A stretch of DNA of 64,000 bases from Ctena decussata (GCA_963989385.1 OZ022508.1:32262166-32326165), one strand, 5' to 3'. Positions 10,965-22,140 are shown, numbered from the stretch's first letter. Program-made: numbers and translations. The notes: generated by a model from the letters alone, not told the origin.

Positions 10965-11635
10965 AAGGAAGCCGTGCGAGCTAGGGTGGTCAAATTTGGT
11001 ATGCATGTCTATGACGACTTGGTTTAAACCTTTTTTATTATGTAATTGATAAATAACATACATAAAGGTAAAGGTTCCCCATACATACATGCGTATATAC
11101 AAATCAGTTGAATACAACATTGTGAAGCCCACGGACTTTGTGTGAAGGTTAAGGACAGCTATCGGTATGATTCACATGTAGCACATTAGTGTAAAATGCG
11201 TATCATATGTATGAATCCAATATGTACCTTGAACGGTTGCGGTGAAATATGTAACAAAAATTAAAATTTACAGATTTCCTTCAAGAGCTGATAACACATT
11301 CAAAAGAAGGAAGGAACATTGGCCATACTTCGAAGTCTCGGCCACCCAAGCCTCATAAGTATCCCTGTCAGGATCTGGTGACTAAAGCCAGAGAAAAGCA
11401 TACTGAAATTTATTCTTTTTTGATAAGGCAATCGGTTCAAAGAATGATAGATATCAAAATGGTCCAACGGTCAAAAAGCGATGATCCAGAATAAGAGCCT
11501 AACCCAAACTTATATTTCCGATTTCTCTGAATATATCCTCTGATCTTAAAGGACAGAAATAAAATATAACCTGCACTAAGGATGATGAGGAGAATTTTAC
11601 CGCCGCAAAACAAATGCATTATTTGCAGTACAGAC
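10965..11635. other. No recognisable feature
   Basis: AT-rich intergenic sequence without supported coding or repeat structure. Confidence 0.35.
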
Positions 11636-11639
11636 AGAA

Positions 11640-11870
11640 AGAAAATTTGTTAAGTACGAGTATAGAGAAGAAAAAGAGGAAACCCCGCGATACTACAAGT
11701 CGTCATCAACCAGCAAACCAAATATGACCTTTTTAGCTTGCATCTTTGCGGAGGAATTATCGACGAAAAATTGCCTGATTCAAAGTATTGAGAGAAAGAA
11801 AATCGAACAAATACAAGAGGAGACGGCTGGGTCACAATCCCATGATACAATAGTGTTACAAAATCAAGTG
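11640..11870 (+). repeat. Dispersed repeat, two tandem relatives
   Basis: AGAAAGAAAAT...AGAAGAAAAAGAGG...CGATACTACAAGTCGTC and, 140 bp on, AGAAAGAAAATCGAACAAATACAAGAGGAG...CATGATACAATAG repeat the block also seen at 7485 and 10668. It is a low-copy local family. Confidence 0.55.
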
Positions 11871-12204
11871 AGTAAAAGAAATTGCCGAACTCCTGCATTA
11901 AGTTTTTAGTTATTGTAAGCACATAATAGGTGGTAAATTGTTATTATGTCAGATCAGTTTGTCATCGCATGAGATCGTGATGTGTATGCACAAAAGAATA
12001 AGCCATATTACCTCCGGAGGACTTGTTGGAGAAGTGACGACCCTACAGAGGAGATTCGTTTTGGTACCAGTGCTGTGTTTGAAGATAAATACTAGCAGTT
12101 GTTACGACCTAGTGTCGAGCAAGTGACGGTTCTCATTCTGTTTCTACTGTATTTCAGAAGTATCGTTCACTTAGATTAAGTGAGCAATTCTTCTGATTGC
12201 GAAC

Positions 12205-12330
12205 TTGATCGCCATTATAGATCTCGTTTTCTTTAAGAGTTGACCCCTATTGGGAACCGATGCAAAGCTGAAAATGGCAGAGCTGCTTCCCCTGGAACTA
12301 TACCCATTATGTATTCACGTTAACCCATTC
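12205..12330. mobile_element. FB3 fold-back fragment
   Basis: One arm only: TTTAAGAGTTGACCCC followed by AATGGCAGAGCTGCTTCCCCTGGAA. Confidence 0.55.
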
Positions 12331-12359
12331 CATTCGGGATACCCCTTTAGGGGTATCTG

Positions 12360-12425
12360 GGCAAACAGTTTGGATCCAGATCAGGCCCAAAATGTGATCT
12401 GAGATCCAAACTGTTTGCTGCCTAG
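12360..12425. repeat. Small inverted repeat (GCAAACAGTTTGGATC)
   Basis: GCAAACAGTTTGGATC...GATCCAAACTGTTTGC forms arms of about 16 bp. Related short palindromes with CAAACAG/CTGTTTG ends occur at 13737-13795, 24245-24310, 29080-29140 and 43272-43332, making a small fold-back family. Confidence 0.65.
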
Positions 12426-12709
12426 GCATCATTTCTACAAGAGTTAGTTAGACCAATATTGTCAAAATATTCTTTATTTTTGATGCAGACGACAATTTCA
12501 GCAGACGACAAAAAATACCCAGAATGCAATGAGTTAAGTCTCAGTGCTAAAAAGGACAATACAAACAAGGTATAAAGATGTTATTTTTTATTATAACGGA
12601 TTTCTAGGCAAGAAAGATGAACATAGACATTAGACCAAGTTCATTTGGGCATATATTAGGAGCACATCAAATACATATAGCAACAATAACTGTCAGCGGC
12701 ACTGCATAG

Positions 12710-12923
12710 AGGGTCGAGTCGGGTAAATTCGGACAGCAGGTAAATTCGGACAGTGACCTGGTTTCCTTTATATGTCAGTTGTTTAAAATTAAAACAAAAT
12801 TAACTTGGCAAACAGTGAAACTCCTGATGAGACGGCTCATAATGAGCCGTCTCATCTGGATTTTCACAGTTTGTAATGGTATGTCCGAGTTACCCGCTGT
12901 CTGAAGTTACCCGACTGGACCCT
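12710..12923. mobile_element. PAL2 palindromic MITE (AGGGTCGAGTCGGGTAA), copy 1
   Basis: A 214-bp palindromic element. Its termini are AGGGTCGAGTCGGGTAAATT and AGTTACCCGACTGGACCCT, with inner arms GATGAGACGGCTCAT/ATGAGCCGTCTCATC. ATAG flanks both ends (12706-12709 and 12924-12927), a 4-bp target duplication. No coding capacity. Confidence 0.88.
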
Positions 12924-12927
12924 ATAG

Positions 12928-14440
12928 TAGGTTGAATGGTGTTAAGTTCAAAAGGTTTCGATCTAGGTCTTGAAATTTAAATTATATTAAGATAAAGCTC
13001 AAGAAAAAAAACATGATAAAAAGAATGGCACACTTCAATTGGCGTTTTCTTTTTTTCATTTTAACATAGAAAAAAAATGGAACAGATTCTTTAAAATTTA
13101 ATAATGTAATAATATCAGATTGAAAATGCAAATTACTTTCTAACTAAAAATCACTGAAAACGTCAGACGCTATTTTGCCCTTATGCAGTCTTGAAAAACT
13201 GTAAAAGCCAACTGGGCTGCTCGTTCTGATAGTCTAATCAAGATCTAAGCTATCCATCTGTTAGTTGCTTTTTGGTCGCAGAACGGCCTCAAGGCAGAAG
13301 AGGGGTGGGGTTAGGGGATGTTGATAGTTATAATTACTTATATAAAATTTGTACTCTTACTAACAAATTGCCGATTCACTTGGCCAATGTTGAAAAGAAT
13401 ACACGTATAGCTGAAGATTTTATTGTTGTTTCTATCTTAAGCAAGATTTGGTACCTTGTCCTCATGAAAGGATGAATGAAGTAAACTATAAAAACAGACT
13501 AAACTACGAAACAATCTTTATTCAGTAACTCCAAATAAAAAGCTGGTTTGTGTCTTGTATGTACAGACATACAAATGTACACCGATAAGCCTTAATGATT
13601 CTTTTCCCTTTGTATTTAACCTTAAAAGCGCAAAAAGGAGACGACACAATTTACGCTTGCAAAATTAAAAAAAAAATCAAATAAAAAAATGTTTCGTCTA
13701 GGCTCTATCATACCAAGACTGCAAAGCTGTAAAGTCTAGAGGGCAAACAGCGTAGATTTTGAGCCATCTCATCTGGACTTACGCTGTTTGCAAATTTAGT
13801 TATTTTTGGTTTGTGGCGCTTTACGGGTAAAGTTATATACCGTTTAAAAAGATGACAACAACAAAATGCTTTAGGTATACGTGTGGACAAAGCATATAAG
13901 TTAATAATGGAATGAAATAGCAAGAGATATCAAAAATGTATTAATGGCGTAATAGTATATGTAACCTATAAAAGTACACAGCTAAAGCAATTTACATGGT
14001 TTAATTGCAGGCACACTGGAGATTTCCGCAATATCCCAAAATACCATTTCATCTCGAATTAACTGTTATACCAAAACGCTAAGTTTGAAACTTTAAATGA
14101 AAGAGATTCCAAGTTAGCTTCTGTGTTTTTTTTTTGTTTTTTTTTGTGTGTGTGTGTTTTTTTTTTTTTTTTTTTGCTGTCTGCTTAGAAACGACGGTGC
14201 AATGTTATCTCCGTGACAAACTGATCCAAAAATGTCTTGGTAATAGATTCCAGGAATCACGATGTTCTGTTTTTTAAACAACAATTTCTTCTTTTTTTTA
14301 ATTCTATTCGAACCGCGAATAATAGTAGTAACGGATAATGTATTATGAATATGATATGCCAACACGGTTAGACTGGTACAAACACGATGACTTGGCGAAC
14401 CTAGAGAAAACTGTTCCCTCAAACTGTCAGAGTAACCTAG
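12928..14440. other. Intergenic, no gene recognised
   Basis: Contains a small palindrome at 13737-13795 and a T/GT-rich low-complexity tract at 14125-14180. Open frames are short and lack splice-site or family support. Confidence 0.35.
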
Positions 14441-14454
14441 CAGACACAAACCGC

Positions 14455-14535
14455 TGAATCAACATTGAATTAACGTTGATTCAACGTTGTTGAATCAACG
14501 TTGATTCAATGTTGTTTCAATGCTGTATGGCAACT
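14455..14535. repeat. AACGTTGA-type palindromic array
   Basis: TGATTCAACGTTGTTGAATC and neighbours alternate AACGTTGA and TCAACGTT, so the stretch folds on itself repeatedly. The edge phrase CTAGCAGACACAAA resembles the CAGCAGGCACACAA edge of the next copy. Confidence 0.75.
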
Positions 14536-14747
14536 GGGCAAAAATGGCTTCTCACAAAAGATTACAGGGTAACTTTGTGTGGGTGAGAAGAAAGCAATCT
14601 CTGATTAGAATGGATACAAGAGCTGGCTGCTCTGGGGCTTCGTTGTTTCAGTGTAGGTGCCCTGGACTGCTAGGGTATGCATGCATTTGCGAAAATTGTA
14701 AGCCTCGTGGTTTGACTCAAAGGAATGCATTTTGCAACAGACTAACC

Positions 14748-14990
14748 CAGCAGGCACACAACACTTCAAACAATGTTGTATCAACATTGTATCGACATTT
14801 AATCTTATTTTGATTCGACGTTGTTTCAACGTTATGTCTTTTTACATCGTTCTATCAACATCGTTATATTAACATTAAACGGTGATACAACGCTGTACTA
14901 CCAGTAAATAATGAATAAAGTGGTCTTTCAATGTTGATAAAACGTTGTCTCAACGTTGTGTGCTGTCAGGTACGTTGAAAACCCCATTGA
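14748..14990. mobile_element. CAGCAGGCACACAA-ended MITE with CAACGTTG core
   Basis: Left edge CAGCAGGCACACAAC and right edge GTTGTGTGCTGTCAGG are inverted. The core is many imperfect CAACGTTG/CAATGTTG words. It has the same edge signature as the GACGTC-rich element at 21362-21587. Confidence 0.7.
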
Positions 14991-15199
14991 AACCCCATTG
15001 AATACGCTAACAATGAAAAATGTAAACGGACAATGCTAAAGAAAATTAAAAAATTGATGACCTAAAAACTACCTATACAACAGTTATAAACATATAGGTT
15101 ACTATAAGTATGTACAAAATATACGTTAAAAACCCTATATATTCAGGACAGTTTTGTCATAGCAAACAGTGAAGTCCAAGATTAAGATGTGTGTCTTTA

Positions 15200-15412
15200 A
15201 GCCACTTTTATAAAGGAGAACAACTTTTGTGACTTCCTGTTTACTTCTTTGAGCAATATATCCTTTCCAAAAAGGGGTCTACTCTTAAAGGAAAGAATTT
15301 GCTCCTAAGGCAGCAAATTATTTCCATTCAAAGTTCACCCCCATTTGGCAGTTAGGCTAATCTGAAAATTACGGAATTGCTTCCCCTGAATGTATATTCC
15401 TACACCTTACAA
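15200..15412. mobile_element. FB3 fold-back copy
   Basis: Includes CTTAAAGGAAAGAATTTGCTCC with a degraded inverse (AGCAAATTATTTCC), CTTCCTGTTTACTTC and GAATTGCTTCCCCTGAA arms. Confidence 0.65.
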
Positions 15413-15854
15413 CGCTCACAAAGGAGCAGTCTGATCAATACGTTCTCTGTTTGACTGGAGTTTAAACACATAAAACTTGACAGATTCGTTCATTTCGAAA
15501 ACGAACCAGTCCATTAGAAGATGTAGAAGGGTAAATTTATTTAGTCCGAATATATAGGGTTTTTACCATATGCAGGCCCTCAGTTCAAAAGATGGTTAAA
15601 ATCTCACTATATTCCAAAACCTGTAAGGTCTAAGAAAGCTACTGTCCCACAAGCGCTAATTACAACATAATTCTGTGACTACGCCATAAGATGGCACTTT
15701 TATCAAAAATGATCTTGTCTCTCAAAACACATGCTCATCGTAGCATTTTTTGTCTTTTTAGCACTGCTCAATGAAATAAGGCGAATTTAAGAACACAACG
15801 ATTGAAAAAGAAATGCACGTTTTCACCAGATCCAAGGGTAATGGCGTTGAGATC

Positions 15855-15990
15855 CCCGTAAAAGGAGACTGCTCTTAAAGGGAAGAATTTGCTTCCCCGT
15901 GGAAGCAAATTCTTTATTTAAGAGTAGCCCTGTCTTAAAGGAGGCAAATATTTTCATGTAGAATTATCTCCCTTCGGGGTGCATTTATTC
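15855..15990. mobile_element. FB3 fold-back copy
   Basis: GAATTTGCTTCC/GGAAGCAAATTC centre at about 15882-15915, with AAGAGTAGCCC on the outer side. Outer arms degraded. Confidence 0.6.
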
Positions 15991-16800
15991 GTCTTCAGCT
16001 ATATTTATTAGTTCTTAAAAGATGTGCTATGCATTTAATGACATCATGTGTGAAAACAAGTGATTCTGTCTTCTTCATGTAAATTCTTAGAAAAAAATTA
16101 CAGCGCTTTTCACAATTAAGAAGACACATTTTTGTGACAAAAAGAGACTTCAGAACAAATCTTAAATCAAAAATATGTATATACACCTAAAATCACCTAA
16201 AATTTGACTTACATATGCAATAAAATAATAAAAAAAATACTTCAATCTTTTGTATAATCTTTGTTTGTAGCATTAAAACAAGATTTTCCCCTAAAAGTCT
16301 GAATTTTCCCTAATGAACTTTTGTTAGATCCGGGTGTCTGTATGGCAACAGATCAGGGTTAAGTAATTTCTAAATAGCAAAAATAGGGCTTTCGATAGTC
16401 TATCCCTTCTTTTCTGTAATCCTCTGAAACATAGAGAAAAAAAATTAAATCAAAGGCTGGTCATGACACAAAAAGGGCACAGTAAATATATACTCCTGAA
16501 TGGTTTAGATCCTCTTGAAGCAGGGACTATATCAAACAAGCGAAAATAGCAGACTCGATTTCACTGAGTCTGTTCATGACCGGGAATGAAATGTGCAACA
16601 CTTGCCACACCTTCTAGCTCCGGCTAAACCAGAACTCTTTTTTTCAAAATGACTCTAAATTAGCCCAATGATCCCAAAGGATTAGTTGTCAAGAAGGCAT
16701 AAAGTCACATTCAGACCGAGAGCCTTAATCAACCTGCACATCTGCGGAGTCTGGTCAGAGTATTATATTTTTTCATAACCACTCTTTGTATTCTGAGAAA
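15991..16800. other. Intergenic, no gene recognised
   Basis: AT-rich DNA without supported features. CTGGTCATGAC-type and TGTGCAACACTTGCCACACC phrases near 16575-16615 resemble 58255-58295, so part of it is a dispersed repeat. Confidence 0.35.
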
Positions 16801-16801
16801 T

Positions 16802-17032
16802 GAGCCTCGACACAACAAAACCAACGAAGTGGCATGTGCGCCCAGTGAAGACTCAGAACAGCCTGGGCATCTGCCCAGCCTAATCAGAGTCTTCTCTGTG
16901 CGCTTAAAGGCTAGCTAAGGGTCTATGCTACCTCTATGAGGACAGCGAAGACCCCGATCAGAATGGGCGAATACCTAAGGTGATTTGAGTCTTCGCAAAT
17001 GCCACCTTGTTGGTTTTGTCGTGTTGCGGCTC
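16802..17032. mobile_element. PAL1 MITE, copy
   Basis: GAGCCTCGACACAACAAAACC at the left and GTTTTGTCGTGTTGCGGCTC at the right. Inner CAGCCTGGGCATCTGCCCAG matches the family; flanks (AAAT/ATTT) do not match as a duplication. Confidence 0.85.
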
Positions 17033-17155
17033 ATTTTGCATTACGAGTCTTTGTATTCTAAAATGTTTAAGTACAGATCGAAGGTACTTATAACATGTAT
17101 GGATATACATGTAGTGTCATGTTTTACACAATTTTTTCAACTTTGAAAGGCATAT

Positions 17156-17393
17156 GACCCACGACACATCAAAAGCAACATAGTGGCATGTGCGCCAAGT
17201 GAAGACTTAGATCAGCCTGGGCATCCGCCCAGTCTGATCAGAGTCGTTGCTGTACGCTGAAAGAGTAGCTAAGGGTCAAAGCTAGCTCCATGCCGACAGC
17301 GAAGGCTCTGACCAGACTGAGCGGATGTCCAGGCTGATCTGAGCCTTCTCTTGGATAACATGCCACTTTGTTTGTTTTGTCGTGTAGCGGCTC
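17156..17393. mobile_element. PAL1 MITE, copy with duplicated right half
   Basis: Left end is degraded (GACCCACGACACATC); right end is TCGTGTAGCGGCTC. Its right half plus about 58 bp of flank is duplicated in tandem (see next entry). Confidence 0.8.
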
Positions 17394-17602
17394 ATGTAAC
17401 TTTTTTCATGACATCCTGTTTGCTTCCCTGGTTGACGATCTACTTCTACTAGAAGGCTCTGACCAGACTGAGCGGATGTCCAGGCTGATCTGAGCCTTCT
17501 CTTGGAGAACATGCCACTTTGTTTGTTTTGTCGTGTAGCGGCTCATGTAACTTTTTTCATGACATCCTGTTTGCTTCCCTGGTTGACGATCTACTTCTAC
17601 TG
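17301..17602. repeat. 151-bp near-perfect tandem duplication
   Basis: GAAGGCTCTGACCAGACTGA begins at 17301 and again at 17452. The following 150 bp match almost base for base (one seen difference is GGATAACATG versus GGAGAACATG). The unit spans the MITE's right half and adjoining unique/FB3-like DNA (CTTCCTGGTTGACG-type phrase), so it is a recent local duplication. Confidence 0.92.
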
Positions 17603-17766
17603 AGAATTTTCTCCTTCTTTAAGAATTGACCCTCACTGGAAAAAGGCAAAAAAGAAAATGGTAGGGTTACCTCCCCTGAAAGTGTAGCCGTTCACCTTAA
17701 GCACAGGCTGATCTGAGATCTTGAGGCAGATAACATTAAAGTGAATGTGTTTACACAACTCACCAG

Positions 17767-18089
17767 GGTATAATCGATTCCGCCAATTTTCGCTTCCTGC
17801 AGAGACTGTACATCATATTTGGCTTCCGCCGAGACTGTCCGCGATATCTTGCTTCCTGCCGAGACTTCTGTACATGATAAATGGCTTCCTGCAGAGACTG
17901 TCCGCGTGATTCTGCTTCCTGCCGAGGCTCTCGGCAGGAAGCAGAGTCATGCGGACAGTCTCGGCAGGAAGCCATTTTACGAGGACAGAAGTCTCTGCAG
18001 GAAGCAACAGTTCGCGGACAGTCTCGGCGGAAGCCAAATATGACGGACAGTCTCTGCAGGAAGGGAAAATTGGCGGAATCGATTATACC
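17767..18089. mobile_element. PAL4: symmetric 323-bp palindrome of CTTCCTGC units
   Basis: The ends are GGTATAATCGATTCCGCCAA and TTGGCGGAATCGATTATACC. The centre is GCCGAG-GCT-CTCGGC at about 17928, exactly midway, so both arms are 160 bp and almost completely complementary, with roughly 90% identity on inspection. Each arm holds five CTTCC(T/G)GC(A/C)GAGACT motifs about 30 bp apart, alternating GTCCGCG- and CATATTTGG-type spacers. Both strands stay open over about 70 codons because of this internal repetition; that is not evidence of a protein. A second copy is at 31741. Confidence 0.88.
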
Positions 18090-18666
18090 ATGTGAACTCT
18101 ATCATTTTTTCTTTGTTAAGTCTCCCCACTCAATGACGAAAGGAGTCAACTCTTGAAGAGAAGAGTTTTTAACCCTCAGAGTTCACAGCTCAAAATGTTT
18201 AAAGAAGCACTTTACTGGCGTTCGACCAATTGTGGCCGCGTACCAGTGGTGGCTGTTTGCATTTTTAACGTGCAATTACGTATTTGCTGTGTTACAGACT
18301 TGGTCATTTTGTAGAAGGGAACATAAGAAACGCCCACGAAAAAGATTGGTGAAATTCTCTGCCCGGAAGGCTAAAGGTTAACAATTTCCCGAAGCTACCC
18401 TCATGCTAACATGATTGTCCGGGGGACCACAGCCCTTGATACACATATGATAAAATACAGAAATAAAATTTCCTTTTAAAAGGAAGGCTTGCCCAGCTAA
18501 GCCAGTGAAATTTTCATGAGTTGTTATTGAAGCGAACACAATTGTTGGTGCACTTTTTAATTAGCAAAGTATTTAATTTCTTAACTTTTTGAATGGTGGC
18601 ATTTTCCATAGGTGTGAGGTAAAACAAGTGTAGAATTTATTTGAAAAACAAACTGATGAAAAATTT

Positions 18667-18668
<2 letters not shown>
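18090..18668. other. Intergenic with FB3 fragment
   Basis: 18110-18190 has TCAACTCTTGAAGAGAAGAGTTTTTAACCC, which looks like an eroded FB3 arm. The rest is unrecognised. Confidence 0.4.

Positions 18669-18725
<57 letters not shown>
18669..18725. repeat. (AC)n microsatellite
   Basis: Uninterrupted AC run of about 28 units. Confidence 0.95.
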
Positions 18726-18729
<4 letters not shown>

Positions 18730-18753
18730 TTTCCAACGTTTTGGCCGTTAGGC

Positions 18754-19194
18754 ATGTCTCAAGGAAAATTACCATATGAACCTATTACAAGTCTTTTCTT
18801 TACGGCTGCTGAGTCACTTAGTTTGAATCAAATTTTAGGTCAAACCCATGTTGAGGGAATTTTGGCATATCTGAACTTGGCATCAAAGAAGACAATAAAT
18901 TTATATTTACTGAAGTTTATTTTTGGTTTTAGTGGCATCAGTGGCAATTTTGACACTTTGAGAAGAAAATGCATGCTACTATTGTTCGAGACAATAACTT
19001 GCTTTACACCATTTGGGAGCAACAAAGCATGGAACCCATTGCGTTCATACTTCCATGAACATCCGAGAAATGAAATTTATCTTTTATATTTATGCTGTGT
19101 TTTCACATCAATTTTGTTACTTATTCGTGAAGTTCTGACTAATTTAACACCGAGGAAAGGACGAAGAATAGTTATAAACCAACGTGTTTTATAA
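18754..19194 (+). other. Unsupported 146-codon open frame
   Basis: The longest continuous open frame in the window (MSQGKLPYEP to a TAA at about 19194). It is rich in Leu/Phe with one hydrophobic stretch (IYLLYLCCVFTSILLLI). No family was recognised and no splice signals support it. A frame of this length is expected by chance in 64 kb of AT-rich DNA, so it is listed only as a candidate. Confidence 0.12.
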
Positions 19195-21361
19195 TGATGT
19201 ACCACAGCCGCCGCTATGACATGACGTCAATCAAACGTTTCACCGGCCAATCATCTATTTGAATTATCCGTGACGTCGCTTACGCGTAGGATTGTATGAG
19301 TGAGTGTTGTTCATGGATGTATGAACATCGTCAGCCCAGTATAGGTTCATCTAACGCAACCGTCGATGAGTGTAAATATTTCTCTATACATTTGTATAGG
19401 TGAAGTAAAAAGGCAACATAAGAGAGTGTTATAAAAGCAAGAAAAATGTCCATAACAACCCCCACCCGCACCTACTGCAAGCACAGTAGGCCCTTGCCCA
19501 ACTATAATCCAAATCAATAGTACGTCCCGGCACTGGAAGTTATACCCAGCATTATCGCATCATCCAACCGCAACCACTCCATTGCCATAAAGCTGTCAAT
19601 GATTCCCTAACAGTCGGCCTCAACGAGATTCAAATTTTAACGGTTCTGATTTGTCCCCTTTTTCTGTACCTGTACCATTGTAAGAGGTTTCCAGTTCAGG
19701 CTATTCATGAAGATGTTGATGGCTAATAGGAAATTTATCAGAAGCTAAAAATGCGTACATTATATCGCTTATGCCTGTTGCAATGCGTATGCGTTAATAT
19801 TACTCACCTACCTTACCAGCTTTTACATACATAACACGGTCAGTTGTACATAAAAGCCACACACACGGATAGATGGGATACATTTTATCAGTAAATGTGA
19901 TGAGTGATAAGGGGAAAAAAATCGTCAAAAGCGCATGTTTCTAAATTAAAACAATGAATTTGAACTTCGCTATTTTTTTACAGATACACAGATCAGCCCA
20001 CTCCGGCATAAGCGCAGTCTGATCAGTCTATCCTCAGCATGAAAGATGTCTGCATCATGAAGAATATATATGCCGAAAAAGACTGACCAGACCCCAAGAA
20101 TGCACCGGCTCTGGACAGTGTGCCGGCTGCTCTGACTGGTCAGATTATGCGATGCCCTAAGGCCTATTTTTCGCGACGCCGCTGCATGATTTTTGGAAAA
20201 GCTAATGCTTGTGAACTAAGCTATAAATATACACTGTTTCTTACACAGGTTTTGATATATTTCTAAGGATGCAAAGCCAAATATTTTGCATTAAGTTAAG
20301 AGTTTCATTTTTATGCAATCAGTTTATAAAAAGCAAAAGATATATGGCCAAGTTCAAGGCCCTTGTGAAAGAAAAACGTGCTTTTTAACGGAAATATCAA
20401 AACAAAGTACTTGCACTATCAAAAATAGATTTTCCGTCTGTTATTTTTAGAAGATGAGGTAAATCGTGTATGGATAAAAATAGTCTCTCTTGGTATTTTC
20501 CGACTAAGCATGACGTATCGTCTCTTCCGAAAATAACTCGGTAGCACTAAACCACTTGAATACTGGCTTGCGACCGTCATCGCAAGCCAATAAACATGTA
20601 CAAATATGCTGTATTAATGTTTACCTATTACGAAAAATGTATAACTTGCAGCCAACCTGCAAAAAAGCATCTAAATTCTTGTAAATCACAGCGCACGTAT
20701 GGCCATTATTTATGTTTGTTTTCGACGTAATATTTAGCGTGTGCCCACGTAATGACTGCGTCAGAGTTTTAAAGTCCGTTTCTGATAAATGTTTCCGTTG
20801 CTTATAATCCGCCTCTGCTGAACGCGCTTAACGCTTACTTTTAACGACATATTAATAAAGTTTAAATCCATAACAAGATTATGGAAAATGCATCATTCAA
20901 CGCATGGCAATCGTTATGGCCACCACTGGTACGCTACGTTCGTATTTCAATGCCTTTTGGTGACCTAGTTTGAGGATCTGTCACAGGCACTTGCTATAGT
21001 CTATTTCAAAAAATAAATCGGTATTATACAGATAGTTACCCCTAGTTTATTTAATCAAAATATAGGATCACTAAACGGAATATGTGGGTTACCAGAAAAA
21101 ATAGTGTAACGAAAAACGGCCACCACTGGTAGCCTGCCAGTATACATGGTGTATGGTTTCCATAACGCTTCATCATTGAAATTTATAAAAAGCTGGTTAA
21201 CAATCTTTTAATTAGTTTTGAAGATAGAGACCTATGGAATCCTTTATGTATTTCGAGTAGTGTATTCAGTGATTTTTAAAAGAAAACTCATGATTCCAAT
21301 TTGTCAGCTAAAGCATGAATTTTCATTCTCAAATTTTTCTGATTTGATTTTTTCGGCCCTC
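19195..21361. other. Intergenic, downstream of the EGF-like gene
   Basis: No exon is supported. TGACGTCA occurs at 19222-19229. 19990-20170 has an eroded palindrome with CAGTCTGATCAGTC/GACTGACCAGAC phrases, perhaps a decayed PAL1 relative. GGCCACCACTGGTA occurs twice (about 20917 and 21119). TTTATT at about 21047 (AATAAA on the minus strand) is a possible poly(A) signal for the minus-strand gene. Confidence 0.35.
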
Positions 21362-21587
21362 CAGCAGGCACATAACGTCAAAATGACGTCGAACTGACGT
21401 CGATGCGACATATTGACGTCGTATTGACGTCAATTAGACGTCATCATCGAAATGACGTCGCGCTGACTTCGATATGGCGTCAGTTAGACGTTATCAAAAT
21501 GACGTTGTATTGACGTCGATGCGACGTATTAACGTCGCATCGACATCAGTGCAAAGTCGTTTGACGCCCTGTGCCTACTTGGGGCTC
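21362..21587. mobile_element. GACGTC-rich MITE just downstream of the EGF-like gene stop
   Basis: Left edge CAGCAGGCACATAACGTC and right edge GTGCCTACTTGGGG form terminal inverted GGCAC/GTGCC ends. The core is about fifteen GACGTC/GACGTT words in alternating contexts. It starts only 33 bp beyond the stop codon of the minus-strand gene, so it should lie in that gene's 3' UTR if the UTR is of ordinary length. Confidence 0.7.
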
Positions 21588-21620
21588 TTTAATGAGCTAC
21601 TCACCTATGAAAATGTCCGC

Positions 21621-21688
21621 CTATCGGAGAAGAACTGTAGCCAGAGCGGTTACTATGAGCATAACTGAGGCCACCGTCATACCGGAAC
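21621..21688 (-). CDS. EGF-like gene, terminal exon: GPI-signal-like tail
   Basis: The acceptor reads TATTTTGTTTTAG. The first two bases complete a Gly codon from the previous exon, then Ser-Gly-Met-Thr is followed by VASVMLIVTALATVLL, Arg and TAG. Small residues (Asn-Gly-Ser-Gly), a short spacer and about 16 hydrophobic residues ending the protein fit a GPI-attachment signal, with cleavage likely at the Asn/Gly/Ser stretch. The alternative is a single-pass anchor with a one-residue cytoplasmic tail, which is less likely. The link to the upstream exons rests on phase, strand and the sense of the joined product. Confidence 0.82.
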
Positions 21689-21714
21689 CTAAAACAAAAT
21701 AAAAATACATTAAG

Positions 21715-21865
21715 ATGAATATACAGATTTTCATGGAAAGCAACTGTGTCAGTTTAATTTGCTTCCCGTTTTTAAAATGGTGCCAACCCCTAATTAAGGA
21801 AAGACTCTCATTTAAGGGGTATTTTTCTTTAAGAATAGACCCCTTTGAGCTGGGGCTTATCTTGA
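21715..21865. mobile_element. FB3 fold-back copy in the last intron
   Basis: GGAAAGCAACTGTGTCAGTTT, CTAATTAAGGAAAGACTCTCA and TTTCTTTAAGAATAGACCCC are eroded FB3 arms, about 30 bp upstream (minus sense) of the last exon's acceptor. Confidence 0.55.
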
Positions 21866-22004
21866 ATAAAAGCAAATACTAAAGCCCTAACGTCTCCTTT
21901 TGAAAAAGTGCGAAACTGAAATATGGAGCTGTATCAATTCAGCTGAAGGAGAAGTAACATATTTCAATAACTTGGAATAATTGGCTTCACTTCTCAAAGT
22001 TTAT

Positions 22005-22140
22005 TTAGGCATATGTACAGTACATTGAAAGAGAAAAAGGAATGGTTTATTCAATCAGTCAGGCTGGAATGTCTCTTTGTTTAGTTGGCACCCTGTGGGG
22101 TCACCGAGCGATCAAAAAAACTGTGGAGTGCAACCTTAAA
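22005..22140. repeat. Direct repeat, copy 1 of 2
   Basis: AGGCATATGTACAGTACATT...TTTATTCAATCAGTCAGG...CCCTGTGGGGTCACCGAGCGAT...GTGGAGTGCAACCTTA recurs with small changes at 23230-23355, about 1.2 kb away. Confidence 0.8.

Noticed and set aside
17813..18156. Cys/Arg-rich frames (SCRDCPRDSASCRG) on both strands
   Set aside because: They come from the PAL4 subrepeats, are open on both strands by symmetry and have no start or signal context.
18754..19194. 146-codon open frame as a host gene
   Set aside because: No family resemblance, no splice or regulatory support, and chance frames of this length are expected in 64 kb of AT-rich DNA.
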